From JASGDN01 sp049841275 (GTDB taxonomy: Bacteria; Chloroflexota; Chloroflexia; Thermomicrobiales; UBA6265): DNA of 64,000 bases. The position numbers and the translations under genes were made by a program. Under the pieces are notes generated by a model, which was not told the origin of the DNA, ran no database searches, and saw only the letters and a list, made by a program, of their open reading frames with translations. Below, piece after piece: positions 51,440 through 60,195 of the stretch (its first letter is position 1; every line of letters starts with the position of its first letter). The stretch spans positions 62,001-126,000 of the forward strand of contig JASGDN010000069.1 of NCBI GenBank assembly GCA_049841275.1, written 5' to 3'.

Positions 51440-51843
51440 TCCTGCTCCTCGCGGATGATCTTCTGCAGGATCTCCGCGAGGGCGAATTCCCCTGCCTCCT
51501 GGGCCTGGACGATGCGCTGCCGGTAGTTGGTGACCGTGTCGTCCTCGGCGCGGAGGTCGGCCCAGAGCATTCCCTCGTTTTCCTCCGAAATCTCCACAGG
51601 TTTCGGCTCGTGGACGGGATAGGCGCCGAAGTAGTCGAGCTGCTTGGCGATGGCGATCGCATGATTCAGCTCCTGGTGAGCGTGAACCTCCAGCTCTTCG
51701 GCGATATCCATGTACCGGGCGCCATCGAGTTTCTGGCTGAAAATGACGTACTGGATGATCGCCTTGTATTCGCGGGCGAGGTCTTCCTGTAGGCCTGCGA
51801 TCATCTGATCGCGAAGGACGCTTTCGGTCTGGGTATTGGGCAT
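51358..51843 (-). CDS. Ferritin-like (bacterioferritin/Dps-type) protein
   Basis: This 161-residue four-helix ferritin-like protein has iron ligands likely in LAREYKAIIQYVIFSQ (Glu of the first helix), EELEVHAHQELNHAI (ExxH pattern) and IREEQDHQIDLA (last helix ExxH). That is the typical di-iron arrangement of ferritin-like proteins. It should store or oxidise Fe2+ and limit Fenton damage. The start at 51843 is preceded by AAAGGA. It is divergent from a siderophore-interacting protein gene, so the intergenic region probably carries shared iron control, though I could not recognise a Fur or DtxR box. Confidence 0.88.
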   Translation of the reverse strand: MPNTQTESVLRDQMIAGLQEDLAREYKAIIQYVIFSQKLDGARYMDIAEELEVHAHQELNHAIAIAKQLDYFGAYPVHEPKPVEISEENEGMLWADLRAEDDTVTNYRQRIVQAQEAGEFALAEILQKIIREEQDHQIDLASALGVVPDPRGRKAETAKAS

Positions 51844-52039
51844 AAGAGAGGTCCTTTCTGTCCGTTGGCGTCGTTGCCGTACCGAACCACACTCCATTTC
51901 GACGGTGCGATTGGCGCTTGCTCCCGGTCCATGCAAGCACCTTGCCGCCGTTCGGACCGGGCGATGATTGACGGTCATGGGTGGTGCCCCTATCCTCTCG
52001 ATAGCCGACTTGGTAGATCGGATTTGAAGGAGAACACCT

Positions 52040-52954
52040 GTGAGTGCGCGAGCCAGGAGTGAGGCCCGGAAGATCGAGACGATTGCGCATGGACCGATGG
52101 TCTTTCGCCCGGCGGAGGTCGTGCGGGTACGGACGGTGACGCCGCACATGGTACGGATCACGCTCACTGGCGAGGCGCTGGAGGGCCTGACGAGTCCCGG
52201 CGTTCACGACGACGTGCGCATCCAGTTCCCGGAGCAGTTCGATGCGACGCCCGTGCCGCCGGTGTTGTGCTGGAAGAATCTCAACGTCCGGCACGCGCCG
52301 GACGGACCGCCCTCCCAGATCCGGGCACTGACGATCCGCCGGTTCGACCCGAGCGCGGCCGAACTCGATATCGAGATCGCGCTGCATGAGGCAGGGACGC
52401 CGTGGGACGAGGAGCGGGATGGCATCCTCACCGCCTGGGCGCGGCAGGCGGAACCGGGCCGGCGCGTGACGATGGCCGGCCCGTACGTCTCACGGATGGT
52501 GCCAGACGATCTGGCGCATTACCTGCTGATCGGGGACGAGGCCGCGTTGCCAGCGATCGGGCGGCACGTCGAGTCGTTGCCGCAGGGGGCGGTGGTCACG
52601 GTCGTGGCGGAGGTGACGGACGCCGCGGATGAGCAGGTCTGGACATCCGCCGCGACGGTGGACTATCGCTGGTTCCACCACGGTGTGGCAGCACGCGGAG
52701 AGGCGGATCGGCTCGTCGAGGCCGTGCAGGCGTTGCCGGACCAGCCGCCCGAGACCTATGCATTCGTCGGTGCGGAAGTGGCGGTGGCGAAGGAGCTTCG
52801 CCGTTTGCTGACGCGCGAACGGGGTATCGAGAAGGGGCTGCTCGATGCGACCGGGTACTGGCGGCGGCGCGAGGAGCAACCGGGGACGGCAATTCGCCTG
52901 CGCGACCGGCTGGAGAAGACGCTTTTCTCCGGACACACGCAGTCGCCGCGATGA
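52040..52954 (+). CDS. Siderophore-interacting protein (SIP/ViuB family)
   Basis: This 304-residue flavin reductase of the SIP family releases iron from ferric siderophores by reduction. The FAD domain has ALTIRRFDPSAAELDIEIALHE, with the Arg-x-x-x-Arg flavin motif, then GPYVSRMVPDDLAHYLLIGDEAALPAIGRHVESLP at the nucleotide-binding domain and a C-terminal DATGYWRRREE typical of the family. The GTG start at 52040 has AAGGAGA ahead. It is divergent from the ferritin-like gene, a natural pairing of iron release and storage. Confidence 0.92.
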   Translation: MSARARSEARKIETIAHGPMVFRPAEVVRVRTVTPHMVRITLTGEALEGLTSPGVHDDVRIQFPEQFDATPVPPVLCWKNLNVRHAPDGPPSQIRALTIRRFDPSAAELDIEIALHEAGTPWDEERDGILTAWARQAEPGRRVTMAGPYVSRMVPDDLAHYLLIGDEAALPAIGRHVESLPQGAVVTVVAEVTDAADEQVWTSAATVDYRWFHHGVAARGEADRLVEAVQALPDQPPETYAFVGAEVAVAKELRRLLTRERGIEKGLLDATGYWRRREEQPGTAIRLRDRLEKTLFSGHTQSPR

Positions 52955-53010
52955 GCGCCGTGAGTCGATGACGTTGGTGGCGACAGGTGTCCGGCGGATA
53001 TTCCAAGGTA

Positions 53011-53688
53011 TCAGTGGCGTGGTCTCGGCAGAAGTCCGAACCAGCGGGCGAGCTCGGCTGCCGTCTCCTCGATGGTGCGTGAGCCGTCGACCGCCAGCCA
53101 GAAGTCTCCTGGCTCCAGTTCGGCCCGGTAGGCATTGGCGAGGAGCAGGTCACGGGCGATGTGATTCGCGAGCGCCCGCGCCGGGTTCGATGTCTGTGCC
53201 TTCCAGGCGGATTTGCCTCGCCGATCGTGCGAGGCGCGCTTGAACGTTTCGGATGGGATCAGTCAGGCGGCGTGATGTGCGTCCGGAAGCAGCGGGCGAA
53301 TGGCCGATGGGAAGAATCCCGGTCCCTCGGCGATGACGATCCCGGTGGCCTCCGGGGCCAGCAGATCCTCGACAACGAGCGGAACGCGCTCGATCCAGTT
53401 GGCACGGGCGTCGGTAGCGAGGGTTTCCGGCGACTCACTCGCCCATGCTTCGACGAATCTGGCGGGATCGTCGGCCAATCGCTGGCGCATCGCTGCGTGA
53501 AGGGGGAAGCGGCTGGCGTCGGCACGGGCGATATGCTCGCGTTCGTGGGCATCCTCTCGATAGAGGGTTGCGCCATTCACCATCTCCTGCAGGGCCTGGG
53601 CAACGGTGGACTTGCCGGCGTCCGGCGGCCCGCCAATCCAGTAGACATTGCCGAGGGCGGGGGATGATGAGGTCTGGGGAACGTGCAT
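53011..53688 (-). pseudogene. P-loop kinase-like gene with in-frame TGA
   Basis: The gene begins MHVPQTSSSPALGNVYWIGG with Walker A GGPPDAGKSTVA and continues through REDAHEREH. A TGA at 53263-53265 stops the frame after PDAHHAA. Beyond it the same frame stays coding-like for 83 more codons: LIPSETFKRASHDRRGKS, ARALANHIARDLLLANAYRAELE, DFWLAVDGSRTIEETAAELARWF. A Trp at the stop would restore a kinase of about 225 residues related to small AAA/shikimate-kinase-like proteins. So it is a nonsense mutation (TGG to TGA) or a sequencing error. Confidence 0.75.
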
Positions 53689-53750
53689 GGTTCGCGGAAT
53701 CCTTGCGTCGTACAGGGTGACGGATGGTGAGCGTAGCGTGGGACGCGCGC

Positions 53751-53798
53751 GATTGCCATTTTGCAGCGCGGTCGCTAGGATGAAACGTGGATAGGTGC
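53751..53798 (+). promoter_or_regulatory. Repeated promoter element, copy 1
   Basis: This 48-base element contains TTGCCA (53753-53758) and TAGGAT (53776-53781) spaced by 17 bases, followed by GAAACG. It is repeated at 54373-54420 with about seven differences, all outside the -35 and -10. It would drive the DUF4258/DUF2283 pair. Confidence 0.65.
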
Positions 53799-53881
53799 CT
53801 TGTCGGGGGATTCCGCCCTCGTTTCGGCTCCTCAAATGATTGTGGAAACATAGTCATGGTCGGTGTGTCGCGGGATAGCCG

Positions 53882-54106
53882 ATGCCGGTCTTCGATACGA
53901 TCATCTCCACCGAGCATGCGCGGGAGCGTATGGCCGACCGCCGGATCCGGCGCGAGGATGTGGAATTCACATTGCGGAACGGAGAAGGGCGACCGGGGAA
54001 ACTCGGCAGCTGGATCTACGAAGCAGGGCGGTATCGTGTCGTCGTTATCGACGATGGTGGGACGGCGCGCGTGCTGACCGTGATTCGTCTGCGAGGGAGA
54101 CGATGA
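53882..54106 (+). CDS. DUF4258 protein (toxin-like)
   Basis: This 74-residue DUF4258 protein belongs to a family with a RelE/BrnT-like small fold often paired with DUF2283 or similar antitoxins. Seen are STEHARERMADRRIRREDVEFTL (basic helix region), a central Gly-rich turn and RYRVVVIDDGGTARVLTVIRL at the C-terminal sheet. No clear ribosome binding site is visible. Its stop overlaps the start of the DUF2283 gene by four bases. A toxin role is inferred from pairing and fold only. Confidence 0.82.
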   Translation: MPVFDTIISTEHARERMADRRIRREDVEFTLRNGEGRPGKLGSWIYEAGRYRVVVIDDGGTARVLTVIRLRGRR

Positions 54107-54339
54107 GCAGCCCGACATTGACCTACGACCGCGACGCGAACGCACTGTACCTCCGGTTCTCGTCCCGACCGATTGAGGAAACCGTCGCACTGTCGGATTC
54201 GGTGTACGTCGATGTCGATGCCGAGGGGGAAGTGGTGGGCGTCGAGGTCCTGTACGCATCGTCCGCTGACCTGGAGAGCATTCCGGAGCTCCCTGCTACC
54301 GGCGTGTTGCGTGATTTGCTGAAACCTCGGGCGGCTTGA
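54103..54339 (+). CDS. DUF2283 protein (antitoxin-like partner)
   Basis: This is a 78-residue DUF2283 protein: LTYDRDANALYLRFSS at the start, then SVYVDVDAEGEVVGVEVLYAS, the two-part beta pattern of the family, and a helical end. Its start overlaps the end of the DUF4258 gene (ATGA), so the two are made together. DUF2283/DUF4258 pairs are widespread and have been suggested as toxin-antitoxin-like modules; I know of no firm biochemical role. Confidence 0.85.
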   Translation: MSSPTLTYDRDANALYLRFSSRPIEETVALSDSVYVDVDAEGEVVGVEVLYASSADLESIPELPATGVLRDLLKPRAA

Positions 54340-54372
54340 ACGAACACCGAAGACCTCGTCCCATCACGCTCC

Positions 54373-54420
54373 GATTGCCATTTTGCGCCACGATCGCTAG
54401 GATGAAACGCGGACAGATGC
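54373..54420 (+). promoter_or_regulatory. Repeated promoter element, copy 2
   Basis: TTGCCA (54375-54380) and TAGGAT (54398-54403), again 17 bases apart, lie in a 48-base stretch nearly identical to 53751-53798. It is about 140 bases ahead of the tetracycline-resistance-like gene and would give it a long leader. Confidence 0.65.
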
Positions 54421-54485
54421 TCCATTGGCGAACGTCTGGCCGCATCGTCGGTTTTATCATGTTTTCGTCACGGAAGGATGGTCCC

Positions 54486-54546
54486 ATGCGCCGACTCACG
54501 AGAATCCCCACGACATCCACGATTCTCGAACGAGGAACGCTCCTGC
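54486..54546 (+). promoter_or_regulatory. Leader with short frame and hairpin ahead of the Tet-like gene
   Basis: GGAAGGA precedes an ATG at 54486 that opens a short frame (MRRLTRIPTTSTILERG...) overlapping the start of the GTPase gene. Within it, CGAGAATC (54499-54506) pairs with GATTCTCG (54531-54538), ending just before the GAGGAA ribosome binding site of the main gene. Leader-peptide attenuation, as known for tet(M) and erm genes, is possible but unproven. Confidence 0.4.
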
Positions 54547-56500
54547 ATGCCGACCATCCTGAACCTCGGAATTTTGGCGCACGTCGACGCCGGAAAGACG
54601 AGTCTGACTGAACGCATCCTCTTTGAAACCGGCGTCATCCACTCCATCGGGAGCGTCGATGCCGGAACCACCCAGACCGACACCCTCGAACTCGAACGCG
54701 AGCGAGGCATCACCCCAGTCGGCTGTCGTTTCCTTCCGGATCGACGACCTCACCGTCAACCTGATCGACACCCCCGGTCACCCCGACTTCATCTCCGAGG
54801 TCGAGCGCGCATTGCGGGTGCTCGATGCCGTCGTGCTCGTCGTCTCGGCGGGAGAAGGCGTGCAGCCGCAGACACGCCGCCTTGCCCGCGCCGTGCGCTC
54901 ACTCGGGCTGCCGCTGGCAATCTTCGTCAACAAGATCGACCGCATCGGCGCGCGCGTCGCTGCCGTACTCGACGATATCCGGGAGTTGCTCGACCTGCGG
55001 ATTGTGGCGATGACGGAGGTTCGGCAGACTGGCACGCGTGCCGCCGAGGCAGAGTCGCGCGATGTTACGGATATTCATTGTTGCCCCGATGTGCTCGATA
55101 CGCTTTCCCTGGCGAGCGCCGATCTGGTTGACGCCTGGCTGACGCGCGAAGGAGATGTCTCATCGCACCTGATCGCCTGGCATCTGCGGAAGCAGGTCGC
55201 GACAGGGACCGTCGTGCCCGTTTTCGCGGGTGCTGCGATCACCGGTGCGGGTGTACGTGGTCTGCTGGATGGCATTGCATGCTGGCTGCCGCCGGCCTCC
55301 GGATGCGCGGAGGCGCCGTTGAGCGGCACTGTCTTCACAGTGCAACGAGCTGCGTCCGGCGAGAAGATCGCGCTCGTGCGTCTGTTCGACGGAACAGTTG
55401 CGCAGCGGCAGACGGTGACGCTCGGGCGGCGTGGTGAGGATGGCGCTGTCATCGCCGAAACGGCGCGTGTGACGGCGCTCGATCGTTTCCTGCGTGACGG
55501 TCGGGCGGTTGCGTCTGCCGGGGAGATCGTGCGGTTGCATGGTCTGCGCGATGCCCGCGTCGGCGACTGGATCGGGCGCGAGCATCCGGAGCGGCGGCCT
55601 GTCATCTTTCGGCGTCCGACGATAGAAAGTGTGGTTTCGCCGTATTCGCCGGGACTCTTTGCGGCGTTGCAGCGGTTGGCGGAGAGCGATCCGCTCATCG
55701 ACTTCCGGCAGGACGAGCGGCGGCGTGAGCTTTCGGTACGTTTGTATGGCGAGGTCCAGAAGGAGGTGCTGACGGCCGCGCTCGCGAGCGACTTCGGTCT
55801 CGATGTCACCTTCGCGCCGTCACAGGTCGTGTGCGTCGAGCGTCCGGTCGGGAGGGGCTACGCGATCGAGCATATGGGTGCGCCGGGCAACCCGTTCGTG
55901 GGGACGGTCGGGATCCGGGTCGAGCCGGGGGACCGCGATTCCAGTATTACGTTCGTCCGTCCGTCGGGAGCGTTGCCACTTGCCTTCTACGTGGCGATCG
56001 AGGAAACCGTGTACGAGACATTGCGGGAAGGCCTATCCGGATGGGAGGTGCGCGACATCCGAGTGACGTTGACCGAGACGGCCTACGCCTCACCGGTGAC
56101 CGTGGCAGGGGATTTCCGGAAGCTGACGCCGCTGGTGCTGATGGCGGCGCTGAAGGAGGCGAGGACGCGCGTCTGCGAACCGATCCTGCGCTTCGAGCTG
56201 GAGCTGCCGGAACCGGTGGTGGGTGAAGTATTGCCAGCCTTGGCCGCGCACCGCGCGGTACCGGAGGCGACCGAGCTGGTAGGGACCGCCGGGCGAACGG
56301 CGCGGATCGTGGGGACGATTCCGGCGGCGGAGGTCCATGCCTTCGAGCAGCGGCTTGCCGGGCTGACGCGTGGCGAGGGGGTGCTGACGACGGCGTTCGC
56401 ATCGTACGCGCCGGTCACGGGAAAGGTCCCGATACGAGAGCGTTCGGATCACAACCCCCTCAACCGGGCGTGGTACCTCGCGCAGGTGGCACAGGAGTGA
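54547..56500 (+). pseudogene. Tetracycline-resistance ribosomal-protection GTPase, frameshifted
   Basis: This EF-G-like GTPase of the Tet(M)/Otr(A) family (about 650 residues) would remove tetracycline from the ribosome. The N-terminal 60 residues (LNLGILAHVDAGKTSLTER, with P-loop; TDTLELERERGIT, switch I) lie in one frame. The rest (VNLIDTPGHPDF, FVNKIDRIGARV, domains II-V to NRAWYLAQVAQE) lies in another. The switch is just after GIT near 54710, where relatives read GITIQ; loss of two bases (or gain of one) explains it. If real, the gene is inactive. GAGGAA lies ahead of the ATG. Confidence 0.87.
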
Positions 56501-56574
56501 TGCGTTGGCAGGGGATGGATGATTGTGTCGCGGGCGGGTAACCGCCCCCAATCCCTTGGCAAGCGGTCATCGCC

Positions 56575-57408
56575 TCAGCCAGTGGCAATCCTGCCGAGCA
56601 ATCGGGTATCGACGTAGGCAAAACCCACGACCACGATTGACAGTACGATGACCAGCGGGAGCTGCGTGGTGCTACCTTGGGCAAGCATGGTCGACACCGC
56701 CATTGCCGCGATACCGATTGCCAGGATGGTGAAAAAGCACAGCAGCGCGGTTCCTGCTTCGAACGCGTGGTGGCGATCGCGCTGTACGCCTTCGGCAAGC
56801 AGGAACGCAACAGGAATCACGAATCCATAGTCGAGCAGCTTGATGGTCCAGAAGAGTGTCGGACTCTCTGTATACGCTGTGTCAGGGGTGCCCCAGTAGA
56901 CCTGCCATATTTGAGCGGCCCACATCAAGGCGACGATGGCGCCCAGGGCGATGAGTCCCCAACTCATGCACATCCGCGTTTTGTGTGGGGCGGAACCTGC
57001 GGTAGCCTCGCGAACTATTCGCCACGCTATCACGGAAATTGTCGTTCCGAGGGCGACCATCCCGGCATAGAGGGGAAAGGCCCGCTCGACATTCCCGTCA
57101 TAGCGGAGATACTCCTGCCCAATGATGACGGTCGTGTAGGTATAGGTGCAGAACAAGGCCCCGGCTAGCGCGAGGTATGGCCCGATGGGATTCGAACGTT
57201 GAAATAACGCGACCGCGATGACGAGGATCGGCACGACGATGAAGAGGGAGATAACTTCGGACCCCCTGAACTGGTCGATGGCGTCGGTCGACGTTCGCTG
57301 CACGATCCTGCCGGTCACGAGTGGGCCGAGCAGGACACTCGCGATCACCAAGATGGCAAGGACGATGCAGAGGGACGACACGAGCAGGCGTTCGGGGCGT
57401 GTGGGCAT
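56575..57408 (-). CDS. Polytopic membrane protein of unknown function
   Basis: This 277-residue protein has seven or eight predicted membrane helices, from LLVSSLCIVLAILVIASVLLG to LVIVLSIVVVGFAYVDTRLLG. A short outer loop after helix 1 is polar (RTSTDAIDQFRGSE). No catalytic motif, signal or known domain is visible. The ATG is preceded by GGAAGGAAAGG, and a palindromic operator lies over the likely promoter. It stands alone between the Tet-like gene and proline dehydrogenase. I do not assign a function. Confidence 0.8.
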   Translation of the reverse strand: MPTRPERLLVSSLCIVLAILVIASVLLGPLVTGRIVQRTSTDAIDQFRGSEVISLFIVVPILVIAVALFQRSNPIGPYLALAGALFCTYTYTTVIIGQEYLRYDGNVERAFPLYAGMVALGTTISVIAWRIVREATAGSAPHKTRMCMSWGLIALGAIVALMWAAQIWQVYWGTPDTAYTESPTLFWTIKLLDYGFVIPVAFLLAEGVQRDRHHAFEAGTALLCFFTILAIGIAAMAVSTMLAQGSTTQLPLVIVLSIVVVGFAYVDTRLLGRIATG

Positions 57409-57424
57409 GGGGTGCCTTTCCTTC

Positions 57425-57449
57425 CTGGAGACCGTGTTATGGTCTCCAG
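57425..57449. promoter_or_regulatory. Palindromic operator ahead of a membrane protein gene
   Basis: CTGGAGACC and GGTCTCCAG form perfect nine-base arms around GTGTTAT. On the minus strand the spacer region reads as a possible -10 (TAACAC) for the gene starting at 57408, so a repressor bound here would block it. No regulator gene is adjacent. Confidence 0.6.
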
Positions 57450-57516
57450 AAACTATTGTCGGAATCGGGCATCACAGGTCCAACCGCGCAGGAGCCGTTG
57501 GCATGTCAGAACCGTG

Positions 57517-58557
57517 TCAGGGGCGGACGAGGTTCCTCGCGAAGAAGAGGACATTCGCTGGGCGTTCCGCCAGCCGCCGCATGAAGAAGGGATACCAGTC
57601 CGGGCCGAACGGGGTCGCGACCAGCACGCGGTAGCCCCGCTTCACGAGATCTAGTTGCAATTGCGGCCGGATACCGTAGAGCATCTGGAACTCGAAGCGG
57701 TCGTTGCCGATCCCGGCGCCGCGCGTGAACGCGATCACCTGGTCGATGATCCGTTCGTCGTGCGTCGCGATACCGGTAAAGCTGTTCTCGCGCAGCATCG
57801 TCTCCGCCAGCGCGACGTAGGCGGCGTCCACGTCCGCCTTCTTCGGATAGGCGACCGACTCCGGTTCCAGATAGGCGCCCTTCACGAGGCGCAGGTTCGG
57901 GCGGTAGGGCGCCAGCACGGCCAGGTCGTCCGGCGTGCGGTAGAGGTACGACTGGAGGACGGTGCCCGTGTTGTCGTGGTCGGCGTCGCGCAGCCGGGTG
58001 TAGATCCGCAACGTCGCATCGACCGATGGCGAATCCTCCATGTCCATGCGGATGAAGATGCCGCGTTCCTGGGCATGGGCCACGAGCGATTCGACATTCG
58101 CATAGGCCAGCTCCTCGTCCAGTTTCAGGCCGAGATGCGTGAGCTTCAGTGCCACGTTGCCGTCGATCTTCTCCTCCGCCAGGCGGTCGATCACCGTGCG
58201 GTATTCCGCGACCACCCCCGCGGCCTTCTCCGCGCTGTCCACGGCCTCCCCAAGGATGGTCGTGTTGACGCGCAGCCCGTTCGCGTTCAGGTCCTTCAAG
58301 GCCACGATGCATTCATCGAGCGTGGTACCGGGGACGAAGCGGGATGCGCCGAAGCGCATGCCGTACTTGCGGACGTTGTTGGCGACCAACGGGTTGTTCG
58401 TCGCGGCAAGGATGCCCTTGCGGCCATAGGCGTTGAGGCGGGCCAGTGCATCGTCGGCGAGTGACGGCGTGGCGACGCTCCCACTGCCGGCGGGCGGGGT
58501 TGGAACCGGTTCCGCCGGACTGGATTCGGGAACGGGATCGGGCGTCGAGGTGTCCAT
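57517..58557 (-). CDS. putA/fadM-type prodh: Proline dehydrogenase
   Basis: This 346-residue monofunctional proline dehydrogenase is an FAD TIM barrel that oxidises proline to pyrroline-5-carboxylate and feeds electrons to quinone. Conserved points are NTTILGEAVDSAEKA, LTHLGLKLDEELAYAN, RMDMEDSPSVDATLRIY, RLVKGAYLEPES, ATHDERIIDQVIAF and the flavin/substrate end FMRRLAERPANVLFFARN with its Arg pair. The start at 58557 follows GGAGG; a Pro/Ser-rich N-terminal 30 residues precede the barrel. The partner P5C dehydrogenase is not in this window. Confidence 0.92.
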   Translation of the reverse strand: MDTSTPDPVPESSPAEPVPTPPAGSGSVATPSLADDALARLNAYGRKGILAATNNPLVANNVRKYGMRFGASRFVPGTTLDECIVALKDLNANGLRVNTTILGEAVDSAEKAAGVVAEYRTVIDRLAEEKIDGNVALKLTHLGLKLDEELAYANVESLVAHAQERGIFIRMDMEDSPSVDATLRIYTRLRDADHDNTGTVLQSYLYRTPDDLAVLAPYRPNLRLVKGAYLEPESVAYPKKADVDAAYVALAETMLRENSFTGIATHDERIIDQVIAFTRGAGIGNDRFEFQMLYGIRPQLQLDLVKRGYRVLVATPFGPDWYPFFMRRLAERPANVLFFARNLVRP

Positions 58558-58855
58558 GCGCAGGGACCTCCGGAGCGGTGGGGATGACGTGCGGACCCAG
58601 TCGTTGCCGTCATCATAGCGCCGGTTTCGGATGCTTCCCATCCCGTCCGTGCCCGCCGGAGGAGTCTGGCAAGATGGGAATCTGGGCGCAGCGCCTGGAC
58701 GTACGCCTTTGGAAATGGGTCCGGCGATTGACGGGGAATCGCTCGCACCTGAGAATCGCTGCCAGCATGAGGCGCCGGCACGAGCGGCCGGAGTCGTGGC
58801 TCCTTCCGGCAGCGCATCGCCATGACGGCGAGACCAGGCGAGTGGTGGTTCTCTC

Positions 58856-60064
58856 ATGAAACGACTGGGTGTGATCGGGTACGGCGGGCGGATTCGCGGC
58901 ATGCTGGCGACGATCGACCGCTACGACACCGATGCGACGGTGGTGGCGGTGGTCGATCCGGCGGAGGACGCGCTGCGCGCGAGGTTTCCGGAGAAGCTGG
59001 TGAACGTCACCTTCTACCCGGATGTCGATGCAATGCTGGAAACGGCGGACCTCGACGGCGTGCTGATCGGCACGAACTGCCTCTACCACACGCCCTATGC
59101 GATCAAGGTGCTGGCGACTGGCCTGCCGCTCTTCCTCGAAAAGCCGGTCGCGATCGACGAGGGGCAGCTTGCCCAGTTGCACGATGCATCGCTGACGACA
59201 ACGAGCAAGACGGTGGTCTCCTTTCCGCTGCGTGTCTCTCGCCTTTGCACGACGGCGAAGGAGGTCGTCGATTCCGGCGTCCTGGGCACCGTCGAGAACA
59301 TCCAGATGACGAACAACGTCCCCTTCTACGGCTCGAACTACTATCACGGCTGGATGCGCAACGAGGCGTTCACCGGCGGCCTGTGGCTGCAGAAGGCGAC
59401 GCACGACCTCGATTACCTCAACTACCTGGTGGACGGGAAGACGCCCGCGCGGATCGTGGCGGTGGAGTCGAAGAACGTCTTCACGGGCGATATGCCCGCC
59501 GGGCTCTACTGCATGGATTGCGAGCTGAAGACGACCTGCCCGGAGAGCCAGTACAACCTCTTCTACAAGCAGGGCATCCTCGCCGACCTGCACGACGCCG
59601 AGACCTTCTGGGACGGGCGCTGGCAATGCGCGTTCGCGGTGGATACCGGTAATCACGATGCCGCGACGGCCATCGTGCAGTACCCGTCCGGCGCGCACGC
59701 GACCTACACGCAGATGTTCTATGCGCGGCGTGGTGCGGCCAAGCGCGGTGCGATCCTCACCGGGTACAAGGGCACGCTTTCCTTCGACTGGTATACGGAG
59801 GAGGTGGTGGTGCATCACCATCATACCGGGCGGGTGGAGCGGATTGCGGTGGCGACCGGCGAGCACGGTCACAGCGGCGGCGATCACGAACTGGCGCACG
59901 ACTTCCTCGCCATTCTCTATGGCACGGGCGAGAGCCGGGCGACGCTGCAGGACGGCCTGTTGAGCGCGCAGATGTGTCTGATGGCGAAGCGGAGTTGCCA
60001 GACGAGCGCGTTCCAGCCGTTCGTACCGCTCAGTGCGGCAAAGCCGGTGCTGACCGTGTCCTAG
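58856..60064 (+). CDS. Gfo/Idh/MocA family oxidoreductase
   Basis: This is a 402-residue NAD(P)-dependent oxidoreductase. The N-terminal Rossmann domain begins KRLGVIGYGGRIRGML. LFLEKPVAIDEGQ holds the catalytic Lys of the EKP motif, and the C-terminal part is the GFO_IDH_MocA sheet domain. A cysteine cluster, CMDCELKTTCPES (about residues 219-231), interrupts it; relatives with this insert are known, and it may bind a metal. Sugars or inositol are typical substrates. It is divergent from proline dehydrogenase and alone in its transcription unit. Confidence 0.9.
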   Translation: MKRLGVIGYGGRIRGMLATIDRYDTDATVVAVVDPAEDALRARFPEKLVNVTFYPDVDAMLETADLDGVLIGTNCLYHTPYAIKVLATGLPLFLEKPVAIDEGQLAQLHDASLTTTSKTVVSFPLRVSRLCTTAKEVVDSGVLGTVENIQMTNNVPFYGSNYYHGWMRNEAFTGGLWLQKATHDLDYLNYLVDGKTPARIVAVESKNVFTGDMPAGLYCMDCELKTTCPESQYNLFYKQGILADLHDAETFWDGRWQCAFAVDTGNHDAATAIVQYPSGAHATYTQMFYARRGAAKRGAILTGYKGTLSFDWYTEEVVVHHHHTGRVERIAVATGEHGHSGGDHELAHDFLAILYGTGESRATLQDGLLSAQMCLMAKRSCQTSAFQPFVPLSAAKPVLTVS

Positions 60065-60195
60065 GCAGATGGGAAGGCGCTGTATCCGACCGACGCTCCC
60101 TGCCCCAATGGGTAGTTCTAGCGTGACGTGATCCCTCCTGCGATCCTTGTAGTATTCCGTAATTGGCTTATGGATCGTAGCTGGATGGGATCGCG

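Noticed and set aside
51844..52039. Fur or DtxR/IdeR box between the ferritin-like and siderophore-protein genes
   Set aside because: No 19-base palindrome resembling either consensus could be found.
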